Counted from the stretch's first letter, positions 1-8,679 are shown. The stretch: DNA of 64,000 nucleotides from Chromatiales bacterium (GCA_022360905.1 JAKSBX010000210.1:1-64000), one strand, 5' to 3'. Numbers and translations are program-made. Notes: generated by a model not told the origin, from the sequence alone.

Positions 1-248
1 AAACAGGGTTTGAGTAAGCATCATTCAGGTCTGTTTAATATTGCCTTGTGCAGATGATGAATCTTTGATTGTGAGTCACTGCCATGACTTGTACCCTTCA
101 AAATCAAGTGCTGCATAGCTTTCAGCTAGATGAAACGTATTTATTCCGGACAGTAGTGTCTGACGCACATGGGCCCAGCCTACTCCCATACACTAATACA
201 ATTTGCGACTCTTATTTGCGTTCATTTGCGGACTAAAAAAATAAACAA
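1..248. other. Intergenic left edge, no gene seen
   Basis: No convincing reading frame is present. The only structure I see is a degenerate copy of a GCGTTCATTTGCGG-type repeat near 201-233, annotated separately, and an A-rich tract just before the end of the minus-strand gene at 249. Confidence 0.6.
201..233. repeat. Degenerate dispersed repeat (GCGTTCATTTGCGG type)
   Basis: The stretch carries TTTGCGTTCATTTGCGG, which resembles the TTGGCGTTCATTGGCGG arm of the long palindromic element at 48675-48880. It lacks a facing second arm, so it looks like a relic or a half copy. Similarity was judged by eye. Confidence 0.4.
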
Positions 249-1295
249 TCAACCGGAAGACTCAGCCGTAACCACCACCTCATCGACCTGTTGCTGGAAA
301 TTGATTCTCGACTGCATCTGCGGTGTCAGATAGACCTTCCCCTGATCATCCACCAGCATTACCTGGGTAAGCCCCATCTTCGACGCGATCCGTTGCCAAT
401 CAGCCGGGCCAGCCACACTCAGAGCGGTGGCCGCCGCATCGGCCAATCCCCCCTGCTTACTGATCACCGTCGCTGACGCCACATGAGCCACCGGATAGCC
501 GCTACGCGGATCGATGATATGTGCATAGCGGACCCCTTCGAACTCCCGGTATCGCTCGTAGTTTCCCGATGTCAACACGCACTCCCCATTGGCAACCCCC
601 ACTGAGGCGATCACCCCCTCCCCCAAGGGATGGCGAATACCGATAACCCAGGGCCGTTCACCATGTTGGCCGGAGACACAGAGATCCCCACCCGCATTGA
701 CGATCGCGTTTGCAATACCCATCCGCTTCAGCTCATCGATTGCCAGATTCAAGGCGTAGCCTTTGGCAAAAGCACCCAGATCCATCGACACCATGGGATT
801 GGTGGCACTCACCAGATCTCCCTGAAAGCTGACATCCTGCATATTGGGATTGCTCTTCAGCAAGGCGTCGATCTCCACCTTCGGCGGCGGCGGACCACCT
901 GGGGGCTGGTCGCTGTGAAATCCCCACAGGCCGATCAATCGGCCAATCGCCGGATTGAACATGTGCTCACTGTCGATGGCATATTGCCTGGCTTGCTGTA
1001 GCAACCTGGCAAGCTCTGCCGATACCTGCAGAGACTCCCCCTCGGCCAGCGCACGATTCAGCCGGACCAACTCACCCTCTCCCTTCCAGGCATGCCACTC
1101 CCGATGCATGGTTTGAAAGGTCTTGTCCAGCTCCCTGACCGCCTCATTGAACAGCTCCGGTTGATCGGTATAGGCCTGGATATCCAGCAGGGTGCCGAAC
1201 ACCAGCAGGGTCTGGCGGTGATCCTGCGGTCCTTTGTCGCAGCCGAGCAGGATCAACAACCATCCCAACAGCAGCACTCTCGCAATCCAATACAT
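249..1295 (-). CDS. apbE: FAD:protein FMN transferase, ApbE family lipoprotein
   Basis: The 348-residue product begins with a lipoprotein signal ending in the lipobox LLGC (Cys19), so it should be anchored in the cytoplasmic or outer membrane facing the periplasm. The ATG at 1295 is chosen over the longer frame starting at 1361 because it places this signal at the N-terminus. ApbE landmarks are all visible: MDLGAFAKGYAL, the glycine-rich NAGGDL, HIIDPRSGYPV and the metal-binding LADAAATAL. The family transfers FMN from FAD to a threonine of flavoproteins such as NqrB/NqrC or RnfG. No such target is encoded nearby, so its substrate is unknown. The gene is divergent from the mini-protein at 1448 and shares its upstream region. 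Confidence 0.9.
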   Translation of the reverse strand: MYWIARVLLLGWLLILLGCDKGPQDHRQTLLVFGTLLDIQAYTDQPELFNEAVRELDKTFQTMHREWHAWKGEGELVRLNRALAEGESLQVSAELARLLQQARQYAIDSEHMFNPAIGRLIGLWGFHSDQPPGGPPPPKVEIDALLKSNPNMQDVSFQGDLVSATNPMVSMDLGAFAKGYALNLAIDELKRMGIANAIVNAGGDLCVSGQHGERPWVIGIRHPLGEGVIASVGVANGECVLTSGNYERYREFEGVRYAHIIDPRSGYPVAHVASATVISKQGGLADAAATALSVAGPADWQRIASKMGLTQVMLVDDQGKVYLTPQMQSRINFQQQVDEVVVTAESSG

Positions 1296-1368
1296 CAAAT
1301 GAGTTCCCGAAATAGATAAACGCCTTAGTGTACCGCTTAAACCTGACGCCCGCCTCCTCACGATGATT

Positions 1369-1393
1369 GTCCGGACTTACAGGCACAGACGAC
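1369..1393. promoter_or_regulatory. 25-bp motif, copy 1 (candidate AraC-family operator)
   Basis: The block starts TGTCCGGACTTACA and ends CACAGACGA. It matches the block at 2874-2898 at all but four or so positions, including the uninterrupted GTCCGGACTTACA. It has interrupted dyad symmetry (GTCCG, 12 bases, CAGAC). It lies between the divergent apbE gene and the small ORF at 1448, with the AraC gene at 1599 just beyond, so control by that regulator is the simplest inference. Confidence 0.55.
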
Positions 1394-1447
1394 TGATCCG
1401 TTACAAGCCGCCACAATTCACAGCAAACAAACCCATGGAGAGAATGC

Positions 1448-1540
1448 ATGGACAAATTCTGGTTATACCTGGCCAATCTTGCCGGTCTTTCGGTATTGAT
1501 CCTGTTACTGTTGTGGATTTACGACCTGCTTTGCTGCTAA
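1448..1540 (+). CDS. 30-residue hydrophobic mini-protein
   Basis: The frame runs from ATG at 1448 to TAA at 1540. A GGAGAGA Shine-Dalgarno lies at 1438-1444, a few bases upstream. The peptide begins MDKFWLYLANLAG, continues as one strongly hydrophobic segment (SVLILLLLWIYDLL) and ends in two cysteines, so it should be a single-pass inner-membrane peptide. It lies between the 25-bp motif and the AraC gene and may be co-transcribed with the regulator. No homologue is recognised. Small membrane peptides often modulate membrane-bound regulators, and the AraC protein downstream has a membrane domain, but a link is only inferred. Confidence 0.5.
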   Translation: MDKFWLYLANLAGLSVLILLLLWIYDLLCC

Positions 1541-1554
1541 TTTAGCCTTCCATT

Positions 1555-1578
1555 GGATTCGTCTTAACAGGCCCTAAG
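1555..1578 (-). repeat. Short dispersed repeat GGGCCTGTTAAGACGAAT
   Basis: Read on the minus strand the stretch is CTTAGGGCCTGTTAAGACG followed by AATCC. It matches copies at 7428, 9786, 20391 and 48665. It lies just upstream of the AraC gene at 1599. Confidence 0.55.
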
Positions 1579-1598
1579 GTCAGCCACCTCTAAGCATC

Positions 1599-2858
1599 AT
1601 GCAACCTGAAATCGACCTCTATTCGGCCATCATGCTGCTTGGTGCCGTACAGGGTATGTTTCTCGCCCTGGCACTGATCAATGCCAAAAGCGGTCTGCCT
1701 GTCGCACACCGTCTGCTGGCCATGTTGACCCTGACCTTCTCCCTGGATCTGTGGATGGCGTTCCTCCATCAGTCCGGATATATCGCCAGCTACCCCCGAC
1801 TGCTGATCATTGATAGCAACATCGATTTTCTTTTCGGACCACTCACCTATCTCTATGTCACCGCACTGACTGCACGATCCGGTTTTCGCTTTACTCTGCG
1901 GCAGTGGCGACATTTCCTGCCATTCCTGTTGGGGTTTGTGATTCTGATTCCACTGATGTGGCTCGATCAGCAGCAACTGCAGAGCTTGCTCAACGGTCAA
2001 GGGCAACAGCAGGATAACGACATCCTCTGGGCGGAGCTTGCCATGATCCTGGTGGGGGTGCTCTCGATCCTGCAGATGGCCCTCTATCTGGGGCTCTCCA
2101 TCAAACGGTTGCTGCAGCATCAGCAGACCGTCGAGGATCAGTTCTCCTTCCTCGAACGGGTCAACCTGGCCTGGCTGAAGAACCTGTTGCTGGCCCTGAT
2201 CATGCTCTATCTCTTCTACCTGGCAGACGTCTTTCTGGCCGATCTGCTCTCCTTCCCTGAAGAGGTCATCGGGGTCCATTTTCTGTTGATCGTTCTGGTG
2301 ATCTACACCATGGGCTACATGGGTTTGCGGCAGCCGGTGATCTTTACCCAGCCGCATCGATCAGATGCCCAATCGGTCAGCCAGGCGGAAGAGGCACACC
2401 CCGGTCCGGACTCTGCCGATCAGAACGACCCGGCTCCGGCTCCATCTTCATCTCACACCAAGTATCAGCGCTCAGCTCTGGACAGGGAGACCAGTCAACT
2501 GCTCTTTCAGGATCTGCAAAACCATATGGATGAACAGCGCACATTTCTCGACAGCAAGCTCACCCTGCCACAACTGGCCGCTCAACTCAGCCTCTCGCCC
2601 AACTACCTCTCCCAGGTGATCAACGAACAGGCCGGGTGCAACTTTTTCGATTTCATCAACCGCTACCGGGTCGAAGAGGCCCAGCGCAAGCTCACCGCAG
2701 AATCTGCACAGGTGAATATCCTCGGCATTGCACTGGATGCGGGATTCAACTCCAAATCGGCATTTTATACGGCTTTCAAACGTCACACAGGACAAACTCC
2801 CAGCGCATATCGAAATTCAGCCAGCAATCAAACCGAAGCCAAACAACCCACTGATTAA
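1599..2858 (+). CDS. AraC-family regulator with N-terminal membrane domain
   Basis: The 419-residue protein has about seven hydrophobic helices in roughly the first 250 residues, a polar Pro/Ser-rich linker (about 255-290), and a C-terminal AraC DNA-binding domain with two helix-turn-helices (LTLPQLAAQLSLSPNYLSQV, then ILGIALDAGFNSKSAFYTAF). This architecture is known for inner-membrane AraC regulators that sense a lipid, peptide or envelope ligand; here the ligand is unknown. The ATG at 1599 has only a weak ribosome-binding site. Two copies of a 25-bp motif flank the gene, one upstream of the preceding mini-protein and one upstream of the hydrolase that follows. That fits autoregulation plus control of the neighbour. 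Confidence 0.85.
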   Translation: MQPEIDLYSAIMLLGAVQGMFLALALINAKSGLPVAHRLLAMLTLTFSLDLWMAFLHQSGYIASYPRLLIIDSNIDFLFGPLTYLYVTALTARSGFRFTLRQWRHFLPFLLGFVILIPLMWLDQQQLQSLLNGQGQQQDNDILWAELAMILVGVLSILQMALYLGLSIKRLLQHQQTVEDQFSFLERVNLAWLKNLLLALIMLYLFYLADVFLADLLSFPEEVIGVHFLLIVLVIYTMGYMGLRQPVIFTQPHRSDAQSVSQAEEAHPGPDSADQNDPAPAPSSSHTKYQRSALDRETSQLLFQDLQNHMDEQRTFLDSKLTLPQLAAQLSLSPNYLSQVINEQAGCNFFDFINRYRVEEAQRKLTAESAQVNILGIALDAGFNSKSAFYTAFKRHTGQTPSAYRNSASNQTEAKQPTD

Positions 2859-2873
2859 AAACGCGTTTTAATT

Positions 2874-2898
2874 CGTCCGGACTTACACGCACGGACGA
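2874..2898. promoter_or_regulatory. 25-bp motif, copy 2 (candidate AraC-family operator)
   Basis: The block starts CGTCCGGACTTACACGCA and ends CGGACGA. It is the better dyad of the two copies: TCGTCCG, 12 bases, CGGACGA. It sits about 85 bases before the hydrolase ATG and just after the AraC stop codon, a fitting place for an activator site. Confidence 0.6.
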
Positions 2899-2983
2899 TA
2901 AACCACCACTTTCAAGCCACTATTCCCTGCAACAGCAAGCGCTGTCCAAGCAAACCAATTTATTTCCATCGGGAGTAGAAGCA

Positions 2984-4135
2984 ATGAAAAGCCTTAAACA
3001 ATTCTGGCCTGTAGTCTTGACCTCAGCCCTGTTCGGCATGAGCCTGCTGACAGGCTGTAACTCAAACAGCAATGATGACGCTTCAGCCAATGAGCAGTTC
3101 CAGGACGCCCTTGAAGAGGCCGTCAGCAAGGGATTGCCCGGGGTCTCTGTCCGTATCGCCGGCAGGAATATCGACTTCTCCGGCAGTGCGGGGATGAGTG
3201 ACCTTGAGACTCAGGAAGAGGCAACCGTCGAGCACCGTTTCTATGTGGCCAGTGTGGGTAAAACCTTTGTTGCGGCCACCCTGGTGCAGATGGCGTCAGA
3301 GGGATTGGTCGGCCTCGACGACAGGATTACCGACTGGTTACCCGCAGAGATTACCAACCGTATTCCCTCAAGTGATCAGATGACCATCCGGATGCTGCTC
3401 AACCACACAACCGGCCTGTTCGACTTCCAGAACGACAGCGAGGCGTGGGATAACGATTTTTTCTATGTTTCCGCTCCGACCCGCCACTGGCAGCAAGCGG
3501 ATGCCCTACCCTTTTTTCTGGACCAACCGCTACACTTTGAACCGGGCACCAACTACAGCTACTCCAACTCGAACTATATCCTGGCGGCATTGATCATAGA
3601 GAGTGCATCCGGCGCCACCCTGCAGAGTGAGATTCGTAATCGGATCATTGAACCCCTGGGACTTGAGCACACCCTGCAGGGCCATGAAGCGGAAGGTATC
3701 CCAGGCCTGGTTCACGGTTATGTGGATGACCAGGGAGAGACCATCGACGTCTACCCCTGGTATAGCCATTTCGGCCTGGCTGACGGCGGCATTCAGACCA
3801 CGGCGGATGATCTGGCCGCTTTCATTCTGGGCATCTTGAAGACTGACCTTGTGCTGGACGATGCCATGCGGGCTGAGATGCTGCAGCCCTCGATGCTCGG
3901 CACACCAGCTTCCAACTATGGATTGGGTATCAGTATCACTCCGATTACCGGGACAGACGAGGTAATCTACAGCCACAGCGGCAAAGACCCCGGCTACCAG
4001 GCTGAAATGATCTATTTCCAGGAGAAGGATACGGTGATCACCCTGTGTGCCAATGGCAGCTTCGATCCCTATGACAGCGTTGCTCAGGAACTGCTGTTAA
4101 AGATCTATCAACTCCTTGAGGAGCTGCAGGATTAA
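2984..4135 (+). CDS. Serine hydrolase lipoprotein, class C beta-lactamase/DD-peptidase fold
   Basis: The 383-residue product starts with a lipoprotein signal (SLLTGC, Cys25) and a good GGAGTAGAAG-type ribosome-binding site. The three catalytic motifs of the beta-lactamase class C/D-Ala-D-Ala carboxypeptidase B family are intact: SVGK (Ser90, Lys93), YSN (Tyr193) and HSG (His331). It is therefore an envelope-bound hydrolase acting on peptidoglycan peptides, an ester or a D-peptide. True beta-lactamase activity cannot be inferred, because many family members are esterases. It follows the AraC gene and a candidate operator, so it is the likely main target of that regulator. Confidence 0.88.
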   Translation: MKSLKQFWPVVLTSALFGMSLLTGCNSNSNDDASANEQFQDALEEAVSKGLPGVSVRIAGRNIDFSGSAGMSDLETQEEATVEHRFYVASVGKTFVAATLVQMASEGLVGLDDRITDWLPAEITNRIPSSDQMTIRMLLNHTTGLFDFQNDSEAWDNDFFYVSAPTRHWQQADALPFFLDQPLHFEPGTNYSYSNSNYILAALIIESASGATLQSEIRNRIIEPLGLEHTLQGHEAEGIPGLVHGYVDDQGETIDVYPWYSHFGLADGGIQTTADDLAAFILGILKTDLVLDDAMRAEMLQPSMLGTPASNYGLGISITPITGTDEVIYSHSGKDPGYQAEMIYFQEKDTVITLCANGSFDPYDSVAQELLLKIYQLLEELQD

Positions 4136-4434
4136 TCGGCCTGTTTAGAAATCTGTCAGGTGCGGGAGGCCGCACCTGCCTGGCCACGCTCTTGCCAATC
4201 CACACCAACCGCAGACCACAACAACCGAACAGCCCCCCCGTGTAAAGCCACCTTTTACCTACCAGCCTCAAGCGATCACCCTATCAGCAATTCAACCGAA
4301 TCCCCACGGCCTGGGTAGTAGTGCCCCTACCTACCTGTCCGGAACCATTGAGAAATACTTTAATTCATCAGTTTTCGTATGGGTTTGTGTAGTCGAGAGC
4401 TTTGGATTTGCAACTTGTTGACTGAGGATTGGTT
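4136..4434. other. Intergenic region before the cytochrome gene
   Basis: About 300 bases hold no convincing gene. A hairpin at 4157-4178 is the only clear element. The sequence just before the cytochrome ATG contains TGAGGA at 4423-4428, a plausible ribosome-binding site. Confidence 0.55.
4157..4178 (+). terminator. Possible terminator hairpin after the hydrolase gene
   Basis: CAGGTGCGG and CCGCACCTG form a perfect 9-bp stem with a 4-base loop, 21 bases after the hydrolase stop codon. No T-run follows, so this is not a classical intrinsic terminator. Confidence 0.4.
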
Positions 4435-6258
4435 ATGATTACCCGAAAATCACTGGGTGTGGTATTCACTGCACTCATGCTTCACGTCACCCTGTCATTC
4501 GCTACCAGCATCACCGAGACAGACTCAACTCAACCCAGAGGGGCACCTCCCGGGGTCAATCTGGATGGCCAGATACTCGATCCGATTGTTGATGGTTTCA
4601 GAAACCCAGCCAGGTTTCCCGGCGTAGAACACGACGATTGGGCGGGCGGCATTATGGCTCAAGCAACCAGGGATCCTGCATTCTACGCAGCGCTCAATGT
4701 CGCCAACCGGGATTTCATCAATCTCCTGGAGCATGTGAACCTGGGCGGTGAGATTCCGCCACTCACCGACCTGGGATACTCCACCGCCCTGGAACTGCTC
4801 GGCAAAGCGGAGAATGAACAGGCTGTTGTCGGCGACTTCTGCCTGCGCTGCCACTCTCCACCCGGTTGGCTGGAAGGTTTCTCAGAACCGGCAACTGCGG
4901 AGAAACCCCATCTGCGTGGTGACTTCTGGGGAGCCAGCTTTCAGCAGCTCCCACCGGGCACTGCCCAAGCGCCCGATCCACTGCACGGCAAGGACTCGGA
5001 AGGCCACATGGATGGGATCAGCTGCGATGTCTGCCATCGCATGATCGACAACCAGAAGGATGCCAGCGGGGTCAAGGCAGCGGGCAACGGGGGGTTCTTC
5101 GTCACCCGAAACGAGCCGTTCAGCGATACAGAGAGAGATGAACCACGGGTTATGGATCCCTTCCAAAGAGAGAGCGCACTTTGCGGTTCCTGCCACGAAG
5201 TGACCAACCCCTTTCTGATGACCCTGACTGATCCGGATGGGGACGGGGTACCGGCCGACATGCCTCATCCCATCGAGCGTACCTACACCGAGTGGTACAA
5301 CAGCGCCTTTCCCAACAAGGCCAATGGTCGTTGCCAGGACTGCCATCGTCCGATGCGTTTCGCTGGCGCTCAGACCTGGATGCTCTCTCATCTTGAGCGT
5401 CTCTGGGGACCCATCGATCAGACCTGGAGTGACCTCGGCTACGACGTCACACCCTCACGCCAGGCGGCACTGGATGCCCGTGTGCTGGACAATCTCGATT
5501 TTGTCGATGGCAAAACGGCAAGAATCCGTGTGGTCAATAAATCCAGAAGACTTCGCCCGGGAGAATCCGGCAGCATCAAGTTCAGAATCATCAATAAGAC
5601 CGGACACAAACTGCCGACCGGTTATGGTGAAGGCCGACAGATGTGGCTGCACGTGAAGATCTGGACTAAAACGGGCGTAATCCTGGAAGATGGCAGAGTC
5701 GACCCGGCCAGCGGCGAGGTACTGGTCGCCAACCCGGACGATATCTTTGAGATACACGCCCTGGCCGAGGGTTTCGGGGATCTGCTCGACGATGACAACA
5801 ACGGCGTGGTCAGTGAACACGAGAAGGAGTTCCACTTCGCCCTGTTGAACAAGGTGGTGAAAGACAACCGAATCCCACCGCAAGGGTTCAACAAGGCCGC
5901 CTATATGGCCGAGGGTGCCTTCATCATCCCGGAGGATGAGTATGCGGATGGCCAGAACTGGGCCGACCGGGAGTACAGCTTTACGGTACCCGCCAACGCC
6001 CGGGGAGACATCAAAGTAGAAGCGAAACTGATGTATAAGACCTTCAGCAACCACTATGTGGATTTTCTGGCCGACAAGGACACTGAGCCGACGGTCAGCA
6101 ACGGCGGTCATGCCCGGGATCTGCCGACCACCGGCTCCATGACCTCCAACCCCCAGCACTGGGGAGAGGCCCTGCGGGAGATCTATCAAGTCTCCGGCAA
6201 TGGTCCGGCCATACAGTTCGCGAGAAAGAAAACTACCATCAAACTTATTCGGGAGTAG
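4435..6258 (+). CDS. Periplasmic tetraheme c-type cytochrome
   Basis: The 607-residue protein has an N-terminal signal peptide (about residues 1-25) and four CxxCH haem-binding motifs: CLRCH near 136, CDVCH near 197, CGSCH near 250 and CQDCH near 300. The second half (about 330-607) lacks haem motifs and looks like a beta-rich binding domain. It includes a near-perfect EF-hand loop, DDDNNGVVSEHE, at about 452-463; another acidic stretch, DPDGDGVPADM, lies near 265-275. The ATG at 4435 is preferred over a TTG six bases upstream because of the TGAGGA at 4423-4428. It belongs to the cytochrome c554/multihaem class of periplasmic electron carriers, but the partner and substrate are not evident. 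A strong terminator follows directly, so it is probably a single-gene unit. Confidence 0.85.
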   Translation: MITRKSLGVVFTALMLHVTLSFATSITETDSTQPRGAPPGVNLDGQILDPIVDGFRNPARFPGVEHDDWAGGIMAQATRDPAFYAALNVANRDFINLLEHVNLGGEIPPLTDLGYSTALELLGKAENEQAVVGDFCLRCHSPPGWLEGFSEPATAEKPHLRGDFWGASFQQLPPGTAQAPDPLHGKDSEGHMDGISCDVCHRMIDNQKDASGVKAAGNGGFFVTRNEPFSDTERDEPRVMDPFQRESALCGSCHEVTNPFLMTLTDPDGDGVPADMPHPIERTYTEWYNSAFPNKANGRCQDCHRPMRFAGAQTWMLSHLERLWGPIDQTWSDLGYDVTPSRQAALDARVLDNLDFVDGKTARIRVVNKSRRLRPGESGSIKFRIINKTGHKLPTGYGEGRQMWLHVKIWTKTGVILEDGRVDPASGEVLVANPDDIFEIHALAEGFGDLLDDDNNGVVSEHEKEFHFALLNKVVKDNRIPPQGFNKAAYMAEGAFIIPEDEYADGQNWADREYSFTVPANARGDIKVEAKLMYKTFSNHYVDFLADKDTEPTVSNGGHARDLPTTGSMTSNPQHWGEALREIYQVSGNGPAIQFARKKTTIKLIRE

Positions 6259-6281
6259 TCACGACCGCTCTACAACATCCT

Positions 6282-6310
6282 ATGCCCCGCGCTTGCGGGG
6301 CATTTTTTAT
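6282..6310 (+). terminator. Rho-independent terminator of the cytochrome gene
   Basis: ATGCCCCGC, loop GCTT and GCGGGGCAT form a perfect 9-bp GC-rich stem followed by a run of T residues. It lies 23 bases after the cytochrome stop codon and before the convergent gene ending at 6333. Confidence 0.9.
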
Positions 6311-6332
6311 TGAAGCTTGAACCGGTATCCGA

Positions 6333-7373
6333 TCAACAGCCTTGCAATTTCCGCATGGTCTCGGCCGCCCTGCCTGAGAACAGGGTCTCCCTGGCCAGCT
6401 CTATGCCATCGGAAATCCCCTCGACCTTGCCGCACAGATAGAGCCTTACACCACTGTTATAGAGAACCGGATCGAGCGCATCGCTCGCCTTCCCCTGAAA
6501 CATCGACACGATCAATGCCGCCGTGGTCTGTGGGTCGGCACAGGGCTGATGCTCCTGACAGGTCATACCATAGTCCGCCGGATCCAGGGTGTATTCGCTC
6601 AATTCACCCTGATGATAGTCGGCCACCGCGACCGGCTGCATGGGTAGCTCATCGCAACCATCCAGCCCCTGCACTGCCATCACCCGTTGCTGTCCCCGCT
6701 CAGCCGCGGCCGTAGCAAACCGCTGTAGAAAGCTTTTATGAGCGGCGCCGATGATCGAATAACCGGCGCCGGCCGGATTCAGCATCACTTCACAGGCGTG
6801 CAAAAAGGAGCGGTAGAACAGAGTCTGCCGGATCGGTTTAAGACGTTCCACACCGTGCAAGTAGCGACTGGCGTGTAGATGGCCGAAGCCCTTCTCCTCG
6901 ATACTCCTGGCAACCTGCTGCGGCTCCTGGTAGGCCGGTATCCCCATCGCCTCGAGTACTGCGGCTGTGGTCACACCGTTCTTCGGTGGCAGGCCGCTGT
7001 TGGAGTGCATCACCACCGGCACGCCGGCGGCGGCCGTCAGCAGGGCAGCCGCCAGACTCAAATGCAACGCTTTCTTACGACCGTCATAGGGACCGTTGCA
7101 GTTGAGCAACCGTTCGACCTTGGGGGAGATCAGGGTGGCGCTCTCCTCCATCGCATCCAAGAAGCCTTTCATCTCCTCCACCCGGGCTCCTTTGAAGCGC
7201 ATGGCGGTGAGGAAGGCCCCGATCTGGGCAGGATGGGCTTCGGTGGAGATCAGGAAACTCAAAGCCGCCTTGGCCTGCTCCCGACTCATATCCCTGGCGC
7301 CTTTGGAGCCCTTCGCTGTGGCAATCAGGATCTTACGAAACTGCTCGCCTGCCGGGCTGTTGGATTGATACAT
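6333..7373 (-). CDS. TrpD2/YbiB-like protein, anthranilate phosphoribosyltransferase fold
   Basis: The 346-residue protein has the helical N-terminal region of the TrpD/nucleoside phosphorylase family (SREQAKAALSFLISTEAHPAQ) and the central region of the fold (VVMHSNSGLPPKNGVTTAAV). The TrpD phosphoribosyl-diphosphate loop GTGGD is replaced here by NSGLPPKNG, as expected for the TrpD2/YbiB branch rather than a tryptophan enzyme. E. coli YbiB binds nucleic acid and its physiological role is not settled. No trp genes are nearby; it follows oxyR and an iron-enzyme gene on the same strand, 76 bases after the latter. A GGAG lies a few bases before the ATG. Confidence 0.75.
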   Translation of the reverse strand: MYQSNSPAGEQFRKILIATAKGSKGARDMSREQAKAALSFLISTEAHPAQIGAFLTAMRFKGARVEEMKGFLDAMEESATLISPKVERLLNCNGPYDGRKKALHLSLAAALLTAAAGVPVVMHSNSGLPPKNGVTTAAVLEAMGIPAYQEPQQVARSIEEKGFGHLHASRYLHGVERLKPIRQTLFYRSFLHACEVMLNPAGAGYSIIGAAHKSFLQRFATAAAERGQQRVMAVQGLDGCDELPMQPVAVADYHQGELSEYTLDPADYGMTCQEHQPCADPQTTAALIVSMFQGKASDALDPVLYNSGVRLYLCGKVEGISDGIELARETLFSGRAAETMRKLQGC

Positions 7374-7427
7374 CTACGACTCCGGTGTTTATCTAATCCG
7401 GTAACCATCCACCGGGTTAATGAATAA

Positions 7428-7446
7428 GATCTGCTGACACGAATCC
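7428..7446 (+). repeat. Short dispersed repeat, divergent copy
   Basis: CTGCTGACACGAATCC resembles the right part of the GGGCCTGTTGACACGAATCC repeat. It lies between two minus-strand genes, so it may affect their shared transcript. Confidence 0.35.
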
Positions 7447-7449
7447 GCA

Positions 7450-8679
7450 TCAAACAAATACAAAGGGTACCCGGCGATCCGATTTATAGGCCTGGGCATC
7501 GGTGATACTGGCGTCTGCAACCTCCTGGCGTGCCGCCAGCAGAGCCTTCTCGATGCGACGGTCAGAGATCATATAGCGACTCTCCAAGTCGATCTGATCG
7601 ATGTTGTCGCAGGACTCATCGAAGAGGTGCCGATAGAGACCACTCATCATGTTGTAGCGGCTCGACATCAACATGTTGGTCGCCTGCTTGATCTGACGCT
7701 CGTAGCCCGCTTCATGTCCCAGCAGACTGGTTGCCAGCATGACAGAAATCGCATGCAGAACATCGTACTGAACATGGGCGATAAAGACGATCAGATGGTG
7801 CTGGGTCAACTCCACATCTTCTCGCCAGGCCCAGCGGATCATCCCGCCGAGCAGCAGACTGAAGAATTCAGGCACGCCCCACTCCATGCCCAATCCGACC
7901 GAGGCCAGGGACTCCAGCAAACTGAACGAACTGTGGCCGGCCAGCAGCCGTTGCGTCAATACATTATCCGCCACTTCCGGCAGCATCGGCAGATCCTGCT
8001 GTTCAAAGGGTATCTCCAATCCTTCAAACAGATTCCGGTACATCACAATATGGGTCGTGGAACCCAGCAGGCTGGCCAGATCCGGATAACTTTCAATGCT
8101 GTGAGTGCCTACCCCATACTCATCTGCAAGCAGCTGTGCCAGGGTAATCTGTACCAGTTCGGAAACCCGCTCATTCAGACAGCCATAGGGAAGATCGATG
8201 AACCCGGAAAAACGCCCCTGAGCCAAGGCGACGCACTGACGGGTGTTTTTCACCTGATTGAAATAGTTAAGGGCAAAGGAGGCCAGCTGATCCCGGTTGA
8301 AATCGGCCTCGAAGATCCGTACGAAGCAGGGGTGACGCCACACCGGGTGGGACATCACATGATCGTGTAGATCGACAAACAGGGCTTGCATGGCACCAGG
8401 CTGAAAGATACCCAGAGAGGATAACTTGTTGTCGGGATCTTTGGCGGCGACCGTCAGCAGTGCTTCAAAGATATGGTGCAGTGAACTGTCCGATGCGTCG
8501 AGATCACTGATAATGGCGGTAAAGTCCTCCAACTGACTCTGGCGAAACGCGGCCAGAACCTGTTCCGCATCCAGAGAGAGCAGATTGGGCAATGGATGAA
8601 CGCCCGGCAACAGAACCGGCCCGGTGGACTCATCGTTTTTTAACAGATCGGAAAAGATAGATCCTTTAGCTTGGTGCAT
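7450..8679 (-). CDS. Haem-oxygenase-like iron-containing redox enzyme
   Basis: The 409-residue protein looks like a member of the haem-oxygenase-like diiron oxidase/oxygenase superfamily (iron-containing redox enzyme family, related to CADD and TenA/PqqC folds). Candidate metal ligands are visible in ADEYGVGTHS (Glu and His, middle) and HVQYDVLHA (His-x3-Asp-x2-His, C-terminal third); an earlier acidic helix, VRIFEADFN, could supply the first Glu. About 110 N-terminal residues precede this core. Members oxidise amino-acid or fatty-acid derived substrates; which one applies here is unknown. It lies directly downstream of oxyR on the same strand, which suggests, but does not prove, peroxide-responsive expression. 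An AGGACA precedes the ATG. Confidence 0.7.
   Translation of the reverse strand: MHQAKGSIFSDLLKNDESTGPVLLPGVHPLPNLLSLDAEQVLAAFRQSQLEDFTAIISDLDASDSSLHHIFEALLTVAAKDPDNKLSSLGIFQPGAMQALFVDLHDHVMSHPVWRHPCFVRIFEADFNRDQLASFALNYFNQVKNTRQCVALAQGRFSGFIDLPYGCLNERVSELVQITLAQLLADEYGVGTHSIESYPDLASLLGSTTHIVMYRNLFEGLEIPFEQQDLPMLPEVADNVLTQRLLAGHSSFSLLESLASVGLGMEWGVPEFFSLLLGGMIRWAWREDVELTQHHLIVFIAHVQYDVLHAISVMLATSLLGHEAGYERQIKQATNMLMSSRYNMMSGLYRHLFDESCDNIDQIDLESRYMISDRRIEKALLAARQEVADASITDAQAYKSDRRVPFVFV

Noticed and set aside
1590..2357. A 255-residue minus-strand reading frame opposite the AraC gene
   Set aside because: Its composition is extremely Gln/His-rich and it is exactly antisense to the membrane domain of a clear AraC protein. 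It is a shadow frame.
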